DNA from: Ulota crispa
Taxonomy: Eukaryota; Streptophyta; Bryopsida; Orthotrichales; Orthotrichaceae
Direction: 5' to 3'
Assembly: GCA_963920765.1 (NCBI GenBank)
Contig: OY987243.1
Location: 12,400,001 to 12,464,000, forward strand
DNA: 64,000 nt
Shown here piece by piece: positions 1 through 12,214 of the stretch (positions are counted from its first letter, which is position 1; each line of letters starts with the position of its first letter). The position numbers were made by a program, and so were the translations under genes. Under the pieces are notes generated by a model. It had not been told where the DNA came from and did no database searches. It was given only the letters and a program-made list of their open reading frames with translations.

Positions 1-250
1 TTATTTTGTGAGCATAAAACAATGAGCCATGCATGAGCAGTGAGTCAATATTCTATGAACGGGAACCAATTCTAGGACAACGCTATTTTGTGAGCGTAAA
101 ATGGCAAACAGTTAGCCAAGATTTTTGTGAGCAGGAACCAATTAGTTCAAAATCAATGGAAAAAGTTAAAAAACTGCAAATTTTTCAAAAGATAGAAAGT
201 TTAAAATGCACAATTATAGGACCCTACATACACAATTATAGGTGAAATTT
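1..250. repeat. Dispersed AT-rich repeat, copy 1
   Basis: This stretch contains phrases such as TGTGAGC and GGAACCAATT, then CACAATTATA. The same order of phrases occurs inverted at about 21620-21800. I see no exon of the neighbouring aldo-keto reductase here, so the short open frame at 33-245 is treated as repeat sequence. Family unknown. Confidence 0.5.
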
Positions 251-357
251 AATATTTTGACAAAAAAAATTCAAGCTCACAGCTCACAGATCCATGCTCA
301 CGGTATAGCACTCCCCCTTAAACACTAGGGTTTTGGCGCAAGAGGAGTTAAGCTTAC

Positions 358-1869
358 CTGATTCACAACTGGTGGTATTTTGGCAAACGACAGAAGATCC
401 TTCAGAATGGCAACGCTGAAATTGCTGACACCAATGGCTTTCGTCAACCCTTGCTCCACGCACTCCTCCAGCGCAGCCCAGGAGCGCCGTAGATCCAGAG
501 GTAGAAAATCCCCTTCTTTTGGTGGCATCTTGGAGCCTTTCTTCAATTGAAGCGGCCAATGCACCATGTACAGGTCCACGTAGCTCAGCTGCAATTTACT
601 GAAAGTCAAGAGGCACCAAAGTTAGGGTTGAATGGAGACTCGTAACTTACTACCAATTGCCTGAACAAAGCCACCAGTTCTAGATAACTATGGACGACGA
701 CACTAACCAGATCCCTTCTCCCTCATATCTTCCATTAAACTTAACCAGTCTTCTCGGTCTTCAAGTAGCAAGTATAGTACAAACACGTATAGTCTAAACA
801 TGAAATGACTGTGAATGATTGCTCATCTTTGAATGCTTTATTGTCTTTTCAAAAGTAGTCAACAACCTCCCAATTCAAATGATTGTATAAGAAATTATCA
901 CATACTATTTCACACCCCAACTATGCAAGTCCAAGCCCAACGCTAGATCCCAACTTCGTTGCAACGAGTACTAAAAAAAAGTCCTGTGAATTATTTGATG
1001 AGGATTGGCTCCCAAATTGGATCTCCATTTTTGCCACACCCAACTTTTATGAGCAAAATCTCACTCTGGTAATACTAAACTTTCAAAAAGTGCTTCCGTA
1101 TAAGCATCTCTAAATGAACTAAGACTTGTGACTTAAAATATGACTGACAGGACCCAAGCAAGAAAATTTGTTGAAAAGAGGTCTATTTGTTGAATGATCT
1201 TCTAATGAAAGCACACTCCGAAATGTTTGACTAAAATACTGAAAGTGACAGAAAGAGAGCATCCAACACCGTGATTAGGGTTAGAAGCTTTTGGATTACA
1301 CGAGACTAGATTGCAGCGAGGCCACGATGTCGCAAGGAGCCATGTCGTCGGGACCCAGCTTCGTCGTCACAAAAAGCTCCTCCCGCTTCACCAGCTTCAG
1401 CCGAAACGCCTCCTGAATCCCTTCCCCGACCAGCAATTCATTGTGGTACGCACTCGCCGTATCGATATGACGATACCCCATCTGCAAACCAAAATCCCCA
1501 TCACCAAGCAACACACACACACACAAATCAGACCAATACCTGAGTCGATCTCGAGCTCAAGCACGGGTTACATCGCATTCTCACTTCCTAGCTCAGTGTC
1601 GATTTCAACAACGTTTTTCAAGCTAAGAAAAGACAAACAAAAAAAACACTGCAAAACTCGAATCGCAAAGGGCCACATTCTTCCGAGAAAGCTGTGTGTG
1701 TGTGTGTGGGTGTGGGTGTGGGTGTGTGTGTGGATGGGTGGGAATGTACGCGAATGGCAGTGACGATGGCGAACTTGACTTTCTCGTCCGACTCGTTGAA
1801 AGTGATGGTGCCCAAACCAATGGCCGGCAACACGGCGCCATTACTGAGCGTCAGCTTCGTCACCGTCAT
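358..1869 (-). CDS. Aldo-keto reductase, AKR4-like, 5' three exons (3' part outside window)
   Basis: This is a cytosolic NAD(P)H-dependent oxidoreductase that reduces aldehydes or ketones; the substrate cannot be told. Exons on the minus strand are 1869-1750, 1481-1300 and 598-358, with phases that join cleanly into 181 codons. Residues 1-40 are the first beta strands (GAVLPAIGLGT). The whole catalytic tetrad is visible: Asp in GYRHIDTA, Tyr in SAYHNE, Lys in FVTTKL and His in YMVHWP. The family signature IGVSNF follows, and exon 3 ends IPPVVNQ before a CAG|GTAAGC donor. Family members are about 310-330 residues, so roughly 140 C-terminal residues lie left of the window. The start is the only ATG that gives the usual N-terminus. 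The motifs resemble plant D-galacturonate, codeinone and deoxymugineate reductases. Because the gene is cut, whether it is intact is unknown. Confidence 0.88.
1692..1733. repeat. GT-rich microsatellite in aldo-keto reductase intron 1
   Basis: An imperfect (TG)n/(TGGG)n run lies inside intron 1 (1482-1749), just after the donor on the minus strand. It generates several spurious open frames on both strands. Confidence 0.9.
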
Positions 1870-2340
1870 TTCGACTACTCTGGCTCGACAGTTGCGGTTC
1901 TAAAGAGAGAGAGAGATCTCTCACTGATCACTCGGCTAGAGCGCGTGACCAGCGACGGATCGAAAACGGGTGATTGATTGCGCTTGTGCTCTTCACCGAA
2001 GGAAGCGGTGCGCTTGGAAGCAGAATCGGCCACACGCATGTGCTAGAATTCCGGCAAATCAAACAGATACCCCTGTCTGTCTCTCTCTCGATCCCTTGCG
2101 CACTCCTGACGAGAACTGCCACGGAAGAGCCTGGATTTGTGGGCTTGCTGTGAATATGGTCGACCGATATGTTGTGAGCACAAGTTGCAGGTGCCGAAAA
2201 GGTGAACTGGTCGTCGAGTCGCAAAAAACCCCCTTTAGCGTTGTTGTTCTGGAATGTGGATGACTTGTTCGAGATTTGCCGCCGAGGTTTCTGAGGGAGT
2301 TTCGCTCGAAACATTTACTTCACGGTCATTGGCAGAGTTC
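1870..2340. promoter_or_regulatory. Upstream region and probable 5' leader of the aldo-keto reductase
   Basis: This region is more GC-rich than the DNA beyond it. It has a short GA run near 1902-1918 and a TCTC run near 2080-2092, as often seen in plant 5' leaders. No clear TATA box or transcription start could be fixed. Open frames here are short and unlike known proteins. Confidence 0.4.
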
Positions 2341-3300
2341 TCTAAACGTGGCTAAAAAATGCATATTACTAAATTTTTAGCAAACTTTCTACAAGGTTTA
2401 TTGCCATCTGATGTTATACAAATGTCAGAAATGGGATCACCCAGAGTGTTGAATCTGACGTTTCAGCAGAGCAGATTTGGTACAGTAGTGTTATTGCACA
2501 TTTAGTAGCATTTTTACACATATAAGCTTAGTAATGTTTTTCTAGCTACATGGGCTGCTGCCTGCTGGTCATGAAAGTCAGCTGTGCGTGGGGATCGGTG
2601 GTCGATTGGGAGTGGCGAGTGGCGACGGTGATGTCAACAGGAGCCAGGGGTGCATCATCATTCCCATGGAATTGGATTCTGGATAGGCTCTGTCCTCTTC
2701 AAGGCCGGGCCACACAGAAATAAACCGGGCGTTTCGTGAAAAACAGGTGGCGCCGTGGCGGTGTTTAGTCCTGTAGATTCTTTGATTTTTTTATTTCCAC
2801 TTTTGGGTCTGTTCAAAACTGCGGGTTTTGAGTGTTCACAAACTGGATTGCACTAAAATGGTGTAAGGTGAAACCACCCATTCCCGAGCAGTCCCCAATT
2901 CCGACCATTGATGTGCTCGCTGTATACATTTTTATCCCGTTACAGAACGTCCAAATTGGGGACAGGTTGCTAAAGGGTCAGGAATGGGGGTCTTATCTTA
3001 GAGGTCATTTTTAGTTGAAAAAGTGTTTGATTCTTAGTTTTCCAAAAATACAAGTTATTTCTTCATGTGTTTCAAACTAGCTACTTTTGCATGTGTGGCC
3101 CTGGCCAAAGTTTTTTTATAACAAAAATTTGCATATATATTACCTCAAATTTTCACTAGCTATACCACAACAATGAAAAAAATCATTGAAAAAATGGATA
3201 AAACTGTCAAATCCCTCCCCAAGCCAACAGGGATCACAATATTTTGCCTTTGCGAGTGTTTCATCATCATGTATTGTTTTGTGCGGCAAGTTAATTTCCA
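2341..3300. other. Intergenic, no gene seen
   Basis: The segment 2560-2760 is GC-richer than its surroundings but has no convincing open frame. The stretch 2870-2995 is an imperfect foldback: CCATTCCCGAGC near the left has an inverted partner around 2980, with TCCCCAATT and AATTGGGGA inside. It may be an old MITE. Confidence 0.35.
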
Positions 3301-3309
3301 AATAAGGAT

Positions 3310-3520
3310 AATAATAATAATTTCCCCCCTACTTTTTTTTGTTCAATGATAATCTCCTCCAAGGTCCTCAGACTAAAGCAAGGTCTCTAAATCCACATTT
3401 GAATTCAAAACACCCAAATTCAATCTCTAAATGTTGGAATATTGAAATCTTTGAATTTTTGAAATGTGAAAAAGTAGAGCTTTTTCACTTTAGCCCCACA
3501 CTCCAAAATAGGGCAAAGGT
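3310..3520. repeat. Dispersed repeat, copy 1
   Basis: The order of phrases (AATCTCCTCCAAGG, ACTAAAGCAAGGTCT, ATCCACATTTGAATT, CCCAAATTCAATCT) is shared in the same orientation with about 35165-35370, at lower identity. Type unknown. Confidence 0.5.
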
Positions 3521-3718
3521 TGCTTGTAGGGGCAAAATATTGTTCACCAGCCAACACACAATTTGCCAAATTTTGGATGAAGTTTACTAATACTAGTATA
3601 GTTTATGGATGAACAAGCACATGTTGACAATTTTATGCAATTCTGTTCATTTTTTCCTTACTTGCTTGCATTGCTAGGCATGTTGCTCTACCTTGTAAAA
3701 TGGAAAAAATGACCCAAT

Positions 3719-3837
3719 AACCCCATATTTGATCAATATGGAGTTGTCAGTTCTATATGGAGTGTATCTGGACCTTGTATTGGTCTAGATACACTCCATA
3801 TATAACTGACAACTCCATATTGATTGAATATGGGGTT
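3719..3837. repeat. Compact hairpin with 56-nt arms
   Basis: The arms are 3719-3774 and 3782-3837, separated by a 7-base loop. By hand I count about four mismatches over 56 pairs. The ends are AACCCCATATT and its complement. It is either a young foldback MITE or a hairpin RNA locus; nothing in the sequence decides between these. Confidence 0.8.
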
Positions 3838-4770
3838 CAATGCTTGGCATTAGTCTTCTTCCAATTGAACTTTTGAGTTTTGGAGTTCAAAACTACATAA
3901 AGTGCAGTTGCCGGCCTACCACCGCAATTTGACACTAAATTCAAGGAAATTTAGGACACATTTCCATGCTCACTCAGTGGGCAGTGAAAGCAACTATAAC
4001 CAACTGATAACTCATCAGATTGAATTCCAATTTTTTGTAATCTAGTTTGACCAATTATTGGTCAGTTATATTAGCCTTCACGAGCCATTGGGTGAGCATG
4101 AAAGGATGCCCTTCAAGCTTCTTCGATAAAAATCATACTTTTCTATCAACTGTTGTTTTTAGTGCATGTGTCGGATGTTGTCTGGACATTCACTTATTAA
4201 ATAGAAGTTTATAAAAAATATCTGGCCAGTTTTTATCTGATGTATTCAATTTCAATTGATTTTTTTTGACACTCTGTTTGGCTAACGTTTTATTCTTTTT
4301 AGGATCTCTCCCACTCATTGTTTGGAATATGGGTAGAGCATTTCCAATGCCAACACTTTTCTAATGAGTAGGGAGATTCGAAAAACTTTAGAGAGTCAAT
4401 TGAATGGAATGACAAAAAAATCTATCAAAATCTGAATTTATCGTAGAAAATTTGGTTAATTTTTCAAAAAATGTCTAATTATGGTGTAAATATGCGGGCA
4501 ATATTGGGTGCATGCATTGTAGATATCCCTTGAAAACAAAAAAAAAAATGCTAGATTTTTATGGTGAAGCTCAAAATTTCTTTGGACATTGCGCTTTACA
4601 TGTACATTGTATTGTAGCCCCTTATGGAGCAAGGTGTCATATAGATTTTCAGTTCAATGCATGCATGGATGAAGGTGGGAATCATGCTAAAATTGTTGTT
4701 TGGAAATATGAAAGTTGGTCTATATATATAGCGTTTCAATGTAGGCAAGGTAGAAGGAGCAAGAAGAGCA

Positions 4771-5018
4771 AACACCATATTTGTTAAATTAAGAAAAAGT
4801 ATACATTTTGGGAGTTTTGAATTTTGCATTTTTAAGAGTAATTTGATGATCTAGAGTGAATTTTATGATGATTTCTTCAAGATCTTACATCAATGATGTA
4901 GAACCTTGAAAGAATTATAACAAAACTCACTTCAAATTGCCAAAACACTCTCAAAAAATGCAAAATTCAAAAGTCCCAAAATGCATCCGATTTTTCCCGA
5001 TTTAACAAATATGGTGTT
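4771..5018. repeat. Foldback element, AACACCATATTTG family, copy 1
   Basis: It starts AACACCATATTTGTTAAATT and ends with the complement. The arms continue inward through a shared TTTTGGGA(C)TTTTGAATTTTGCAT module. Relatives are at 31905-32165, 63342-63588 and the right edge, with diverged pieces at 59031-59780. Confidence 0.75.
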
Positions 5019-5226
5019 AACACCTTTTTGTCAATGTAATATGCCCCTCCTTATCATCCAAAGAGAAGTTATTCCCTATGCGCACCCGGGATCCCCGATT
5101 ATCATGGCCTTGTGCTGCTGACTAAACCTTCATGTGCTGTGGTGCTTTGATAAAATACAAAATGATTCTTTCAAAAAAGGAAATTTGCAACGCAAAGTAT
5201 CAAAACAGCAAATAGTGCACTTGCAT

Positions 5227-5546
5227 TAAGGTAGGAGCACCCATGAACGTCAAACTAAGTGTTTTGAACATGATGACTATTAATAAACATCTAGCTAATT
5301 ATAGGATCTTATTAGGAACAAAAAATAATAATGAGTTTGCACTTTCAGATGTATTATTTGAATATTGTGAAAATAAATTGGGAATTTTTAAAGAGCAAAC
5401 TACCATTGCACCCATAACCAACACTAAGGTTTCATGTTTATCTGTTGTACATCTTTGTAATTACATCTATTCATTTCCACAGATTTTTCAAGATTTTAGA
5501 GGTGACGGTTATGGGATCATTGACACTCATGGGTGCTCCTACCTTA
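5227..5546. mobile_element. MITE with TAAGGTAGGAGCACCCATGA termini
   Basis: The terminal inverted repeats are about 24 bp and nearly perfect (left TAAGGTAGGAGCACCCATGA, right its complement). The element is about 320 bp with no coding capacity; the open frame inside it runs through both ends and is not a gene. A diverged relative lies at 54966-55404 and a lone right end near 59820. Confidence 0.75.
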
Positions 5547-6168
5547 TAGTTAGAGTGGTGCCTGGTTAACGTTAACTTTAGTAGACTAATAATAACAATT
5601 GGATAAGATCACAAACCCACTCCCCTTTTGCCCAAAGCACATATTATGAGCTATTAAGATCAGGTGCTTGCAGATGGCAATGGGTGTATTTCATCAATGC
5701 CCATTTTTACTCATCAGTTAGAAAGGCATTTAGTTAGTGTACCAAAAACATGGGTGGTAAAGCACCTCTAAAGTTGCAACCACCAAAATGAGGGAAAGTA
5801 ATGCAAATGAAGTGTTTGTTTATGATCAATGCTTGGATAAGGTCAACACTTTTTTCTAGCCCAAAGTATTGATCTTATCCAAGCACCACTATATAGACAT
5901 TTTAGCTCTCACAACTTATACGCCCACACTTCTTCCAATTGAGCCCTTTCTCCAACAATGCATTGAAGATGCTCTTAGGGAAAGTGATTGCAAAATTATT
6001 TGTGTAAAGAGCTCTAGTACCTAAAAAACTATTCCGAAAAGTGGTGAAACTTCAAACTTGACATTATGGTGCATATGTTATGGGACGGATATTTGTACTA
6101 CACATTTTTGGCCATTTAACCACATACTATATATGGCCAATATTTATGATATTATATTAGGTATGAAC
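5547..6168. other. Intergenic, no gene seen
   Basis: AT-rich. It contains a small hairpin near 5826-5885 (GCTTGGATAAG with an inverted partner) and nothing else I can support. Confidence 0.4.
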
Positions 6169-6405
6169 TACATTAGAACTCCTCTAAACTGCTTTGGTTG
6201 AGACCCCAAGAACTACAATAGTTTAAGTAAGTTATTAGTTAGGTACCTTGAGGTTAGTGCCGGGATAGCATTAAGGAGTATTACTACTATTGAATTAATT
6301 GCTTTGGTTTATGACTAATGTATGATCTAACATTGAGATTTGTGTTGTATATTAGAATATAGAGGATATCAGTTTAGAGGATATTGGTTTAGAGGAGTTC
6401 TACTG
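6169..6405. mobile_element. MITE with AGAACTCCTCTAAAC termini, copy 1
   Basis: The left end reads TAGAACTCCTCTAAAC and the right end GTTTAGAGGAGTTCTACTGTA. The length is about 237 bp with no coding potential. A relative with the same end pattern lies at 44604-44740. Confidence 0.65.
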
Positions 6406-8775
6406 TACTTGTAGAACATCACTAATTTGAAAATACAGTTTGACATAGAAATTACAACTCCAACTTTATTTTTCAACTCCAAATCTCACTCATAGTAATA
6501 ATGACAAAATCTAGATCATGCTAGGTTTTAATTAGATTCTTGAATCAAAACTATAAGCAGGATCTAGAGCTGAAAAGAAAATCTAAAGTTACATAATCTA
6601 TGTCAAGTTGTATTATTAATTGAATGATATTTTATCTGTGTTTCACACCTACTATAATGACATAAATATTAGCCATACATAGCAGCTGTGGTCGAATAGT
6701 CAAAAAGGTGTGGTACAGATATCAATTCCCATGTATTATTTGTTAAATGTTTTGCAAACTTGAGCCACATTTGCCGTACGAAGTCTCCCAAGAAACCCCC
6801 CAGGAAACCTGGACGGCAAATCTTTTGGGTTGTTCAGACCTCTAGCAGCTAAAAACACTGACAAAGATATCTCAAAAATTCAAATCTACCAACTTGCAAA
6901 CTTACCAAAATTTAATCTACCACTACCGATTTATCCTTAAATTTTTTGAATCCATACAGTTTTTGGGCACAAGTTTTGCCAAATGGACTCACATTTTTAG
7001 ACACTGGGTATCAGGGTTTTTTTTTTAAATTTTCCGACCAATGATTGTGTGGCATTCTTTGAAAATGGTTTGTAGCTTGTAGGCTCCATCCTATTTTTGG
7101 TTGGAGTTGAAGGTGGCCCCTATGCATGGATTTTTGCATATCATAGGATTTTTTTTGCAAGCAAAAGATATTCATTGATTTTTTTTTGAAAATATCTTAA
7201 CCATTGACATTACTTAATTATTGCATGGAATTGGATTAGGCAACACCTCAAATAATTTTAAAGTGATGACATCAATTTTCAATTTGACAAGAATTTTTAT
7301 GGAAGCCTAGACTGCAATGCAGTTTTCATTATTTCAATCTGACATTTTTTGAAAAAAATTCCTCCTTTTTCTTTGTATAGGCTTGAAGCTCACCTTTTTT
7401 TTTTTGTTGAGGCGATTGGGCGTAAAATTGCCCAAAAAAAAACACTGCTGGGTATGGGTGGTTCGCAGTATCTTTCAGAATTTGATTGGTTCAGTAATTG
7501 AGAATTAAGACATGTACTTTCACACCATACTGCAAGCAAATTCCAAATCGTAGTTCCCTTACAATTGTCCAAATGGCAGCATTTTTTGGATGTTTGGCAA
7601 CAAAAAAAAAAGTAGGATTTTGTTAATCTTTAAACCTATAAAAAACAATAAACAAAAAATTTAGAGTTAAGCTTTAAAACAAATTATGGAACACACATTA
7701 GTAAATTTCACAAGATGGTTTTCTCTTGAATTACTGACATTAAATTCCTTTGTTTGTTCTATGTTGAAAATTTCTTATCATGCTTAATTTATGGCAACAT
7801 TATTAAAAGGTCATCAGATGATGTAGAAAATTTAGCTTGTGAGATGAAACATACTCTTTGAACTATGAAATTGTTATGAGGAAAGGTTTTGGAAGTCTAC
7901 AACTTAAAAATGTTAAAAATATAAGATCTAAGTTTAATAACATATAGATGTGTGAAAAATCAAGTTTGGGTATACATTAAAACTCTTTCACATTTTTATT
8001 TGTGGTTTGAATTTTTCTTGGTCTTCCAAGAGAAGTGTAGTTTGCTTTCATCAATACTTAAATTCTAAGCTTTTCAACTACACTTTCTTTGTGTGCCCTA
8101 TTGGCATCCAATGGACCAATCAAGAATTATTCTGTTATGAAATTTAGAATAAAGTTGTATCACATGTGTATTTAAATATAAATATTCATCTAAACCTAGG
8201 TCTAGACAACAATAGCTGGAGGATTTGGTTTGACAAATTAATATGAGGTGTTGGATTCAGCAAATTTATAAAAGCGACAGTTTGAAATCATTTTTAATTT
8301 TTATCTATTTCAAAATTGTTAAGTAGTTTGTGAAATTGCATGCAAAGTTGCTTTAGAATGAATATCTTCTAGGCATTCTTCTATATTTTATCTCTAAAGC
8401 CAATCATAAGAGACTTGGGAAGTGTATGTTAAATCTATCTCTAGTTTACATGTTGTGTTTTTCCTTTATCCTCCTACTGGTTATTTGATGGATTATTTAG
8501 TATCTCTTAGACTAAGTGAATTTCTCGGTGAAATTTCCAAACTTGATTATTTGAAATTACTTTAAGCATTGGTAATATAAAATAAAAAAACATGGAGGTT
8601 GGAAGTTGATGTATGGATTCATGCGAGTTTTTAGGATTATTCATAAGCGTGTGAAATGTATTCTATGAGATTATTTGTAACTTTGAAAATTCTAATTGAA
8701 CTTTCACTATTTGATTTCTTTGGAATGGCTACTTAAAATAAGGAAACCTTCTTGTGCACAACAATAAAGATTGAG
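6406..8775. other. AT-rich intergenic, no gene seen
   Basis: No open frame resembles a known protein. The homopolymer runs near 7400-7440 and 7600, with GGGCAATTTTA-type phrases, recall the inner part of the element at 12215-13105 and the phrase near 23180, so fragments of that family may be present. Confidence 0.4.
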
Positions 8776-9017
8776 TTAACCCCTAAAGGACAAGGCAGCC
8801 CTTTGCGACCAGTACAATATGGTGTATTTTTCTTATATTTGGAGTGCATTCACACCTTTATTACATTTGAGATCAACAAAGAAGTTAAAATATAGATCAG
8901 TGTTGTTATAGTGAGGTAGTCAAGATCCCAAATTAAATTTTTTTGTTGGTAGCAAATGCCAGCTATCTAGCAGCGTACATGGTATGTATTGTAATAGCCT
9001 TGTCCTTTAAGGGTTAA
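8776..9017. mobile_element. TTAA-flanked CCC-terminus element, copy 1
   Basis: TTAA is present on both sides. The left end is CCCCTAAAGGACAAGGC and the right end is the complement of CCCTTAAAGGACAAGGC. The element is 234 bp between TTAAs. It is collinear over its whole length with the copy at 17381-17614, including the shared phrases ACAATATGGTGTATTTTTCTT and GATCCCAAATTAAA. It has no coding capacity. TTAA target duplications and CCC ends are typical of the piggyBac superfamily; that assignment is inferred. Confidence 0.85.
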
Positions 9018-10004
9018 ACAAACTAAAAATTTAGTATTGAGTTATTTCATTAAGTGTGGAGTAAATTGTTAAATCACAATTGAAACTATTTTGAAAACAA
9101 AAGAGCATGCAAACATCATAAAATATGTAAAAATATGGTGTATCACATCAAAATTACATCTCACTCCCAATACTAATACATATCAAAGATTGATGACTTA
9201 GAGTTTTCAGCCTCATATATATTTAGTGTTTTTTTGGAACAAAATTACTAGAATGCAATAATCATATCCTTAAAAGCTCCTAATGTTAGTGCTTTTGCCA
9301 TCTCCTTAAAACTACTTAACTCAAGCACACTAGTTACTTTCTTAAAACTCTCAATCTCTTATTCACTTGTCATCTTCAAATAGGTGCTTGACTTCAAAAT
9401 ATACATCATTTCTTAAGAGTTGCCTAAAACATATTACAATATAATGCGCTACAAACCGATAAATTTAGGCTGGTTCAAACCATTTCATTCAGAAATTTAA
9501 ACCTGAGTAATTTTTTCTAACTTTGTACCCTTTTTATACATTACATGCACTTTTCAACAAGACCGGTGCTAAATTTTCATTTGATTTGAACCCTTCTCTA
9601 AAGCATAGAAGCAAATCAACCAATCAAACCTTACATCTTCAATGGCCTTAGCCACTAATTATCAATAAGGTCATTGTTGATTCAATAATTTTAACGTCTT
9701 TCCGATTAGTTCATGAACACATGCTTAGGAGCTATAATTGTTATAAGCACAGAAAACACCACGTTTCTATTATAATCACACCACTTTTGTGTGCATGAAT
9801 ATTTCAAGAATTTAGGAGTTATAAATATTAAATTTTGATCTATTTTTGTGTGCAAAATATGCATCAATAATTGCAAATTAAAATATTGTAACTAGAATAT
9901 TAATTTCAGAATTATATCTGGGCAAAAACTATATGCTCATCAACTAGTTACTAAATAGTTAACTAATCATGTGAATAAGGAGTTGTAGAGTGATTTAATT
10001 TAGG
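9018..10004. other. AT-rich intergenic, no gene seen
   Basis: Only short frames and simple AT-rich sequence; nothing I can support. Confidence 0.4.
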
Positions 10005-11392
10005 GAAAATAGGCTTGACAAATGGCCATGTACGGAAAGTAGGCCTGATATTTAGAAAACATTAAAATTAGGCCTCACTAAACTTCAAAATTGGGCCTTA
10101 CAACTATGATGGTCAAAACATTGCACATGTCTATTTATTCCCAAATCAAATTAGTTTATGGCAGCTTTGCTAATTGTGACCAAGATCACCACATCAATTG
10201 CAATGTATAGATGCAATTTGACATTCCTTATTACTTGCTATGAGTGCATTTTTTTTAAGTTGGCTTGGTAGCCAATGAGTATTTGGTGGCAGTATAGTTT
10301 CATCAAACAAATTGTCCTATTTTTTTAACCCCTAAAGGGCCCTTGGGCTCTAGAGATACAATACCAAATAGGGTTGCAACCAATATTCAGAAGTTTGAAT
10401 AAGCTGGAAATTGAGTGTTACAACCATACATATTGAAAAGGTTGTATGATGGTGGGTGCATTAAATTTTTTGAAAAGCCCTAAGAGCAGCTCAAATACGT
10501 CTATACATACGGTCTTACATACAGCCGCAAAGGGCGTTTGGGCCCTTCAGGGGTTAATTCTCAAAGGTCCCTTTGCATTGCAACACAAGATGTAAAACCT
10601 CTTCATATGCTTCTTGGTAACACACTATTGTGAAGCACTTGTGCATGTCACCATGTGGTGTTCTTCTTGCATACGAACACTTACAGCATGATGACATGGG
10701 ATGTCATTATGTTGTTATTCATAGCACATGCAAGTTAGTTCATCAAGGCTAGTAAGGAAAAAAACGTATTATGCATTGCAATTGATGCAATGATCTTGGT
10801 CACTATAAAGCCCCACTTGCACTTGTTGTTTTCAAAAACCACTTTGAAAGTTTAACAATGAACACTATTCCCTTGAGAACCGGCTTTACAGGTATGTTAA
10901 AGCAAAAGGGGTCATCCAGTGTTAAACTTCACTTTTAATTATGGTGTGTTCAGACTTTGTCCAATGCCCTATTGTGTAATTAAGGCCATGAGCCGTGATT
11001 TCTAAAAACCGCTCCTAAGGCCCCCCCTCTTTCTGAAGTCTACATTTTTCAAAAGACTTGCAAACTACTGAAACTTAGCAAATTTTTGCTGAAATCTAGG
11101 GCACTTATCCTGAACTTTTGCTAGAACATGATGTTATGAAGCTGCCCACGAGGCTCCGAGCCAGATTTGCGTTGTAATATCGAGGGTGTGTGAACATGCA
11201 CCAACTTAATACCATCAAACCAAATTGTTTGTTAATTTCAAAAAACAAGTGCAAATGGGGCTTAAGCAAAGGTACTACAAGTCAATTTTATTTGGAAATA
11301 AATAGACATGCGCATTATTTTGGTCATCATAGTTGTAAGGCCTACTTTTGAAATTTATTAAATGTCAAACCTATTTTTAATATATTCCCTTT
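10005..11392. repeat. 1.4-kb foldback element carrying a nested TTAA element
   Basis: The outer arms are inverted copies of each other: about 10005-10200 and 11280-11392, sharing CATGTCTATTTATTCC, CATCATAGTTGTAAGGCC and others. A second inverted pair lies inside (GTGACCAAGATCA near 10178 and its complement near 10795). The TTAA element at 10325-10557 is inserted between the arms. No coding sequence was recognised. Confidence 0.65.
10325..10557. mobile_element. TTAA-flanked CCC-terminus element, copy 2
   Basis: TTAA lies on both sides; the ends are CCCCTAAAGGGCCC and the complement of CCCCTGAAGGGCCC. The length matches copies 1 and 4 (about 230 bp), but the interior is largely different. It is nested inside a larger foldback. 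Confidence 0.85.
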
Positions 11393-11399
11393 AATATGT

Positions 11400-12210
11400 G
11401 ACTCTATATATATGTTAGTCCATTTTCTTATGATTAATTTGGAACATTATACTATTAACTCAAGAGTAAAACCAAGGTATAAAAATCTCTAAGAATCGTG
11501 ATTCGTTCACTGTGATGCACATAAAAATACTGATTTTTGTTGAACCAATTCCATTCTAAAAATTATCCAAAAACGGAATTGGTACAAAATGAAATGTTCA
11601 AAGTTTCATGCAAAAAAAGTTCACTCAACATGAAGCTGTAAATATATTCAATCAACACCTCAATAGTAAACATTAAACACTAATAACAGTATGTGATTTA
11701 TGATATTATATATTGATTTGTATCCAATACCGAAATAACATTAAAAGGACCTTAAAATCTCATCTCAATTTTGGTCAATTTATTTCTAATGTTTTTTCCA
11801 TGTATCAAGTTTTAATTTGGAATGACATTGAGAACGTATCCAACCAATTTTATAATAGGGAATTTTTTATGGATATCCCTGAAGTTTGCCATATTTATAT
11901 GGATATCCTTAGTTTTTCAGAGACTACAGAGATACCCTTGGTCCATAGTATTCAGGAGTTTGTTTTGTTATGCACATGACTTCTTTAGTGACCAATGTTA
12001 AAAACAAGGAGTGCAATAGAACATAAAAGAAGCAACATGCACACAAGGGAAAAAGAAGTAGCATGCATGACAAAACAAATATTTGAAAATTTTGAAACAA
12101 TAATATTTGTGTAATTTCTGAAAAATCTGAGGAAAAACCAAAGGGATCTATGTAAGTATGGCAATCTTCAGAGGTATTCATAAAAAAATTCCATTATCAT
12201 GAACTAATTT
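11400..12210. other. AT-rich intergenic, no gene seen
   Basis: A weak inverted pair spans about 11875-12180 (AAGTTTGCCATATTTATATGGATATCC and a complement-like phrase near 12150). Frames here are short and not protein-like. Confidence 0.35.
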
Positions 12211-12214
12211 TGCA

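Noticed and set aside
1311..1763. A 150-codon plus-strand frame
   Set aside because: It lies antisense to exon 2 and intron 1 of the aldo-keto reductase and extends through a GT microsatellite.
5243..5569. A 108-codon open frame
   Set aside because: It runs through both terminal inverted repeats of a MITE, has no motif and is not kept in the related element at 54966-55404.
8776..9017. Interstitial telomere repeats (CCCTAAA-like)
   Set aside because: CCCCTAAAGG occurs once per element end, never in tandem, and is paired with an inverted end and TTAA.
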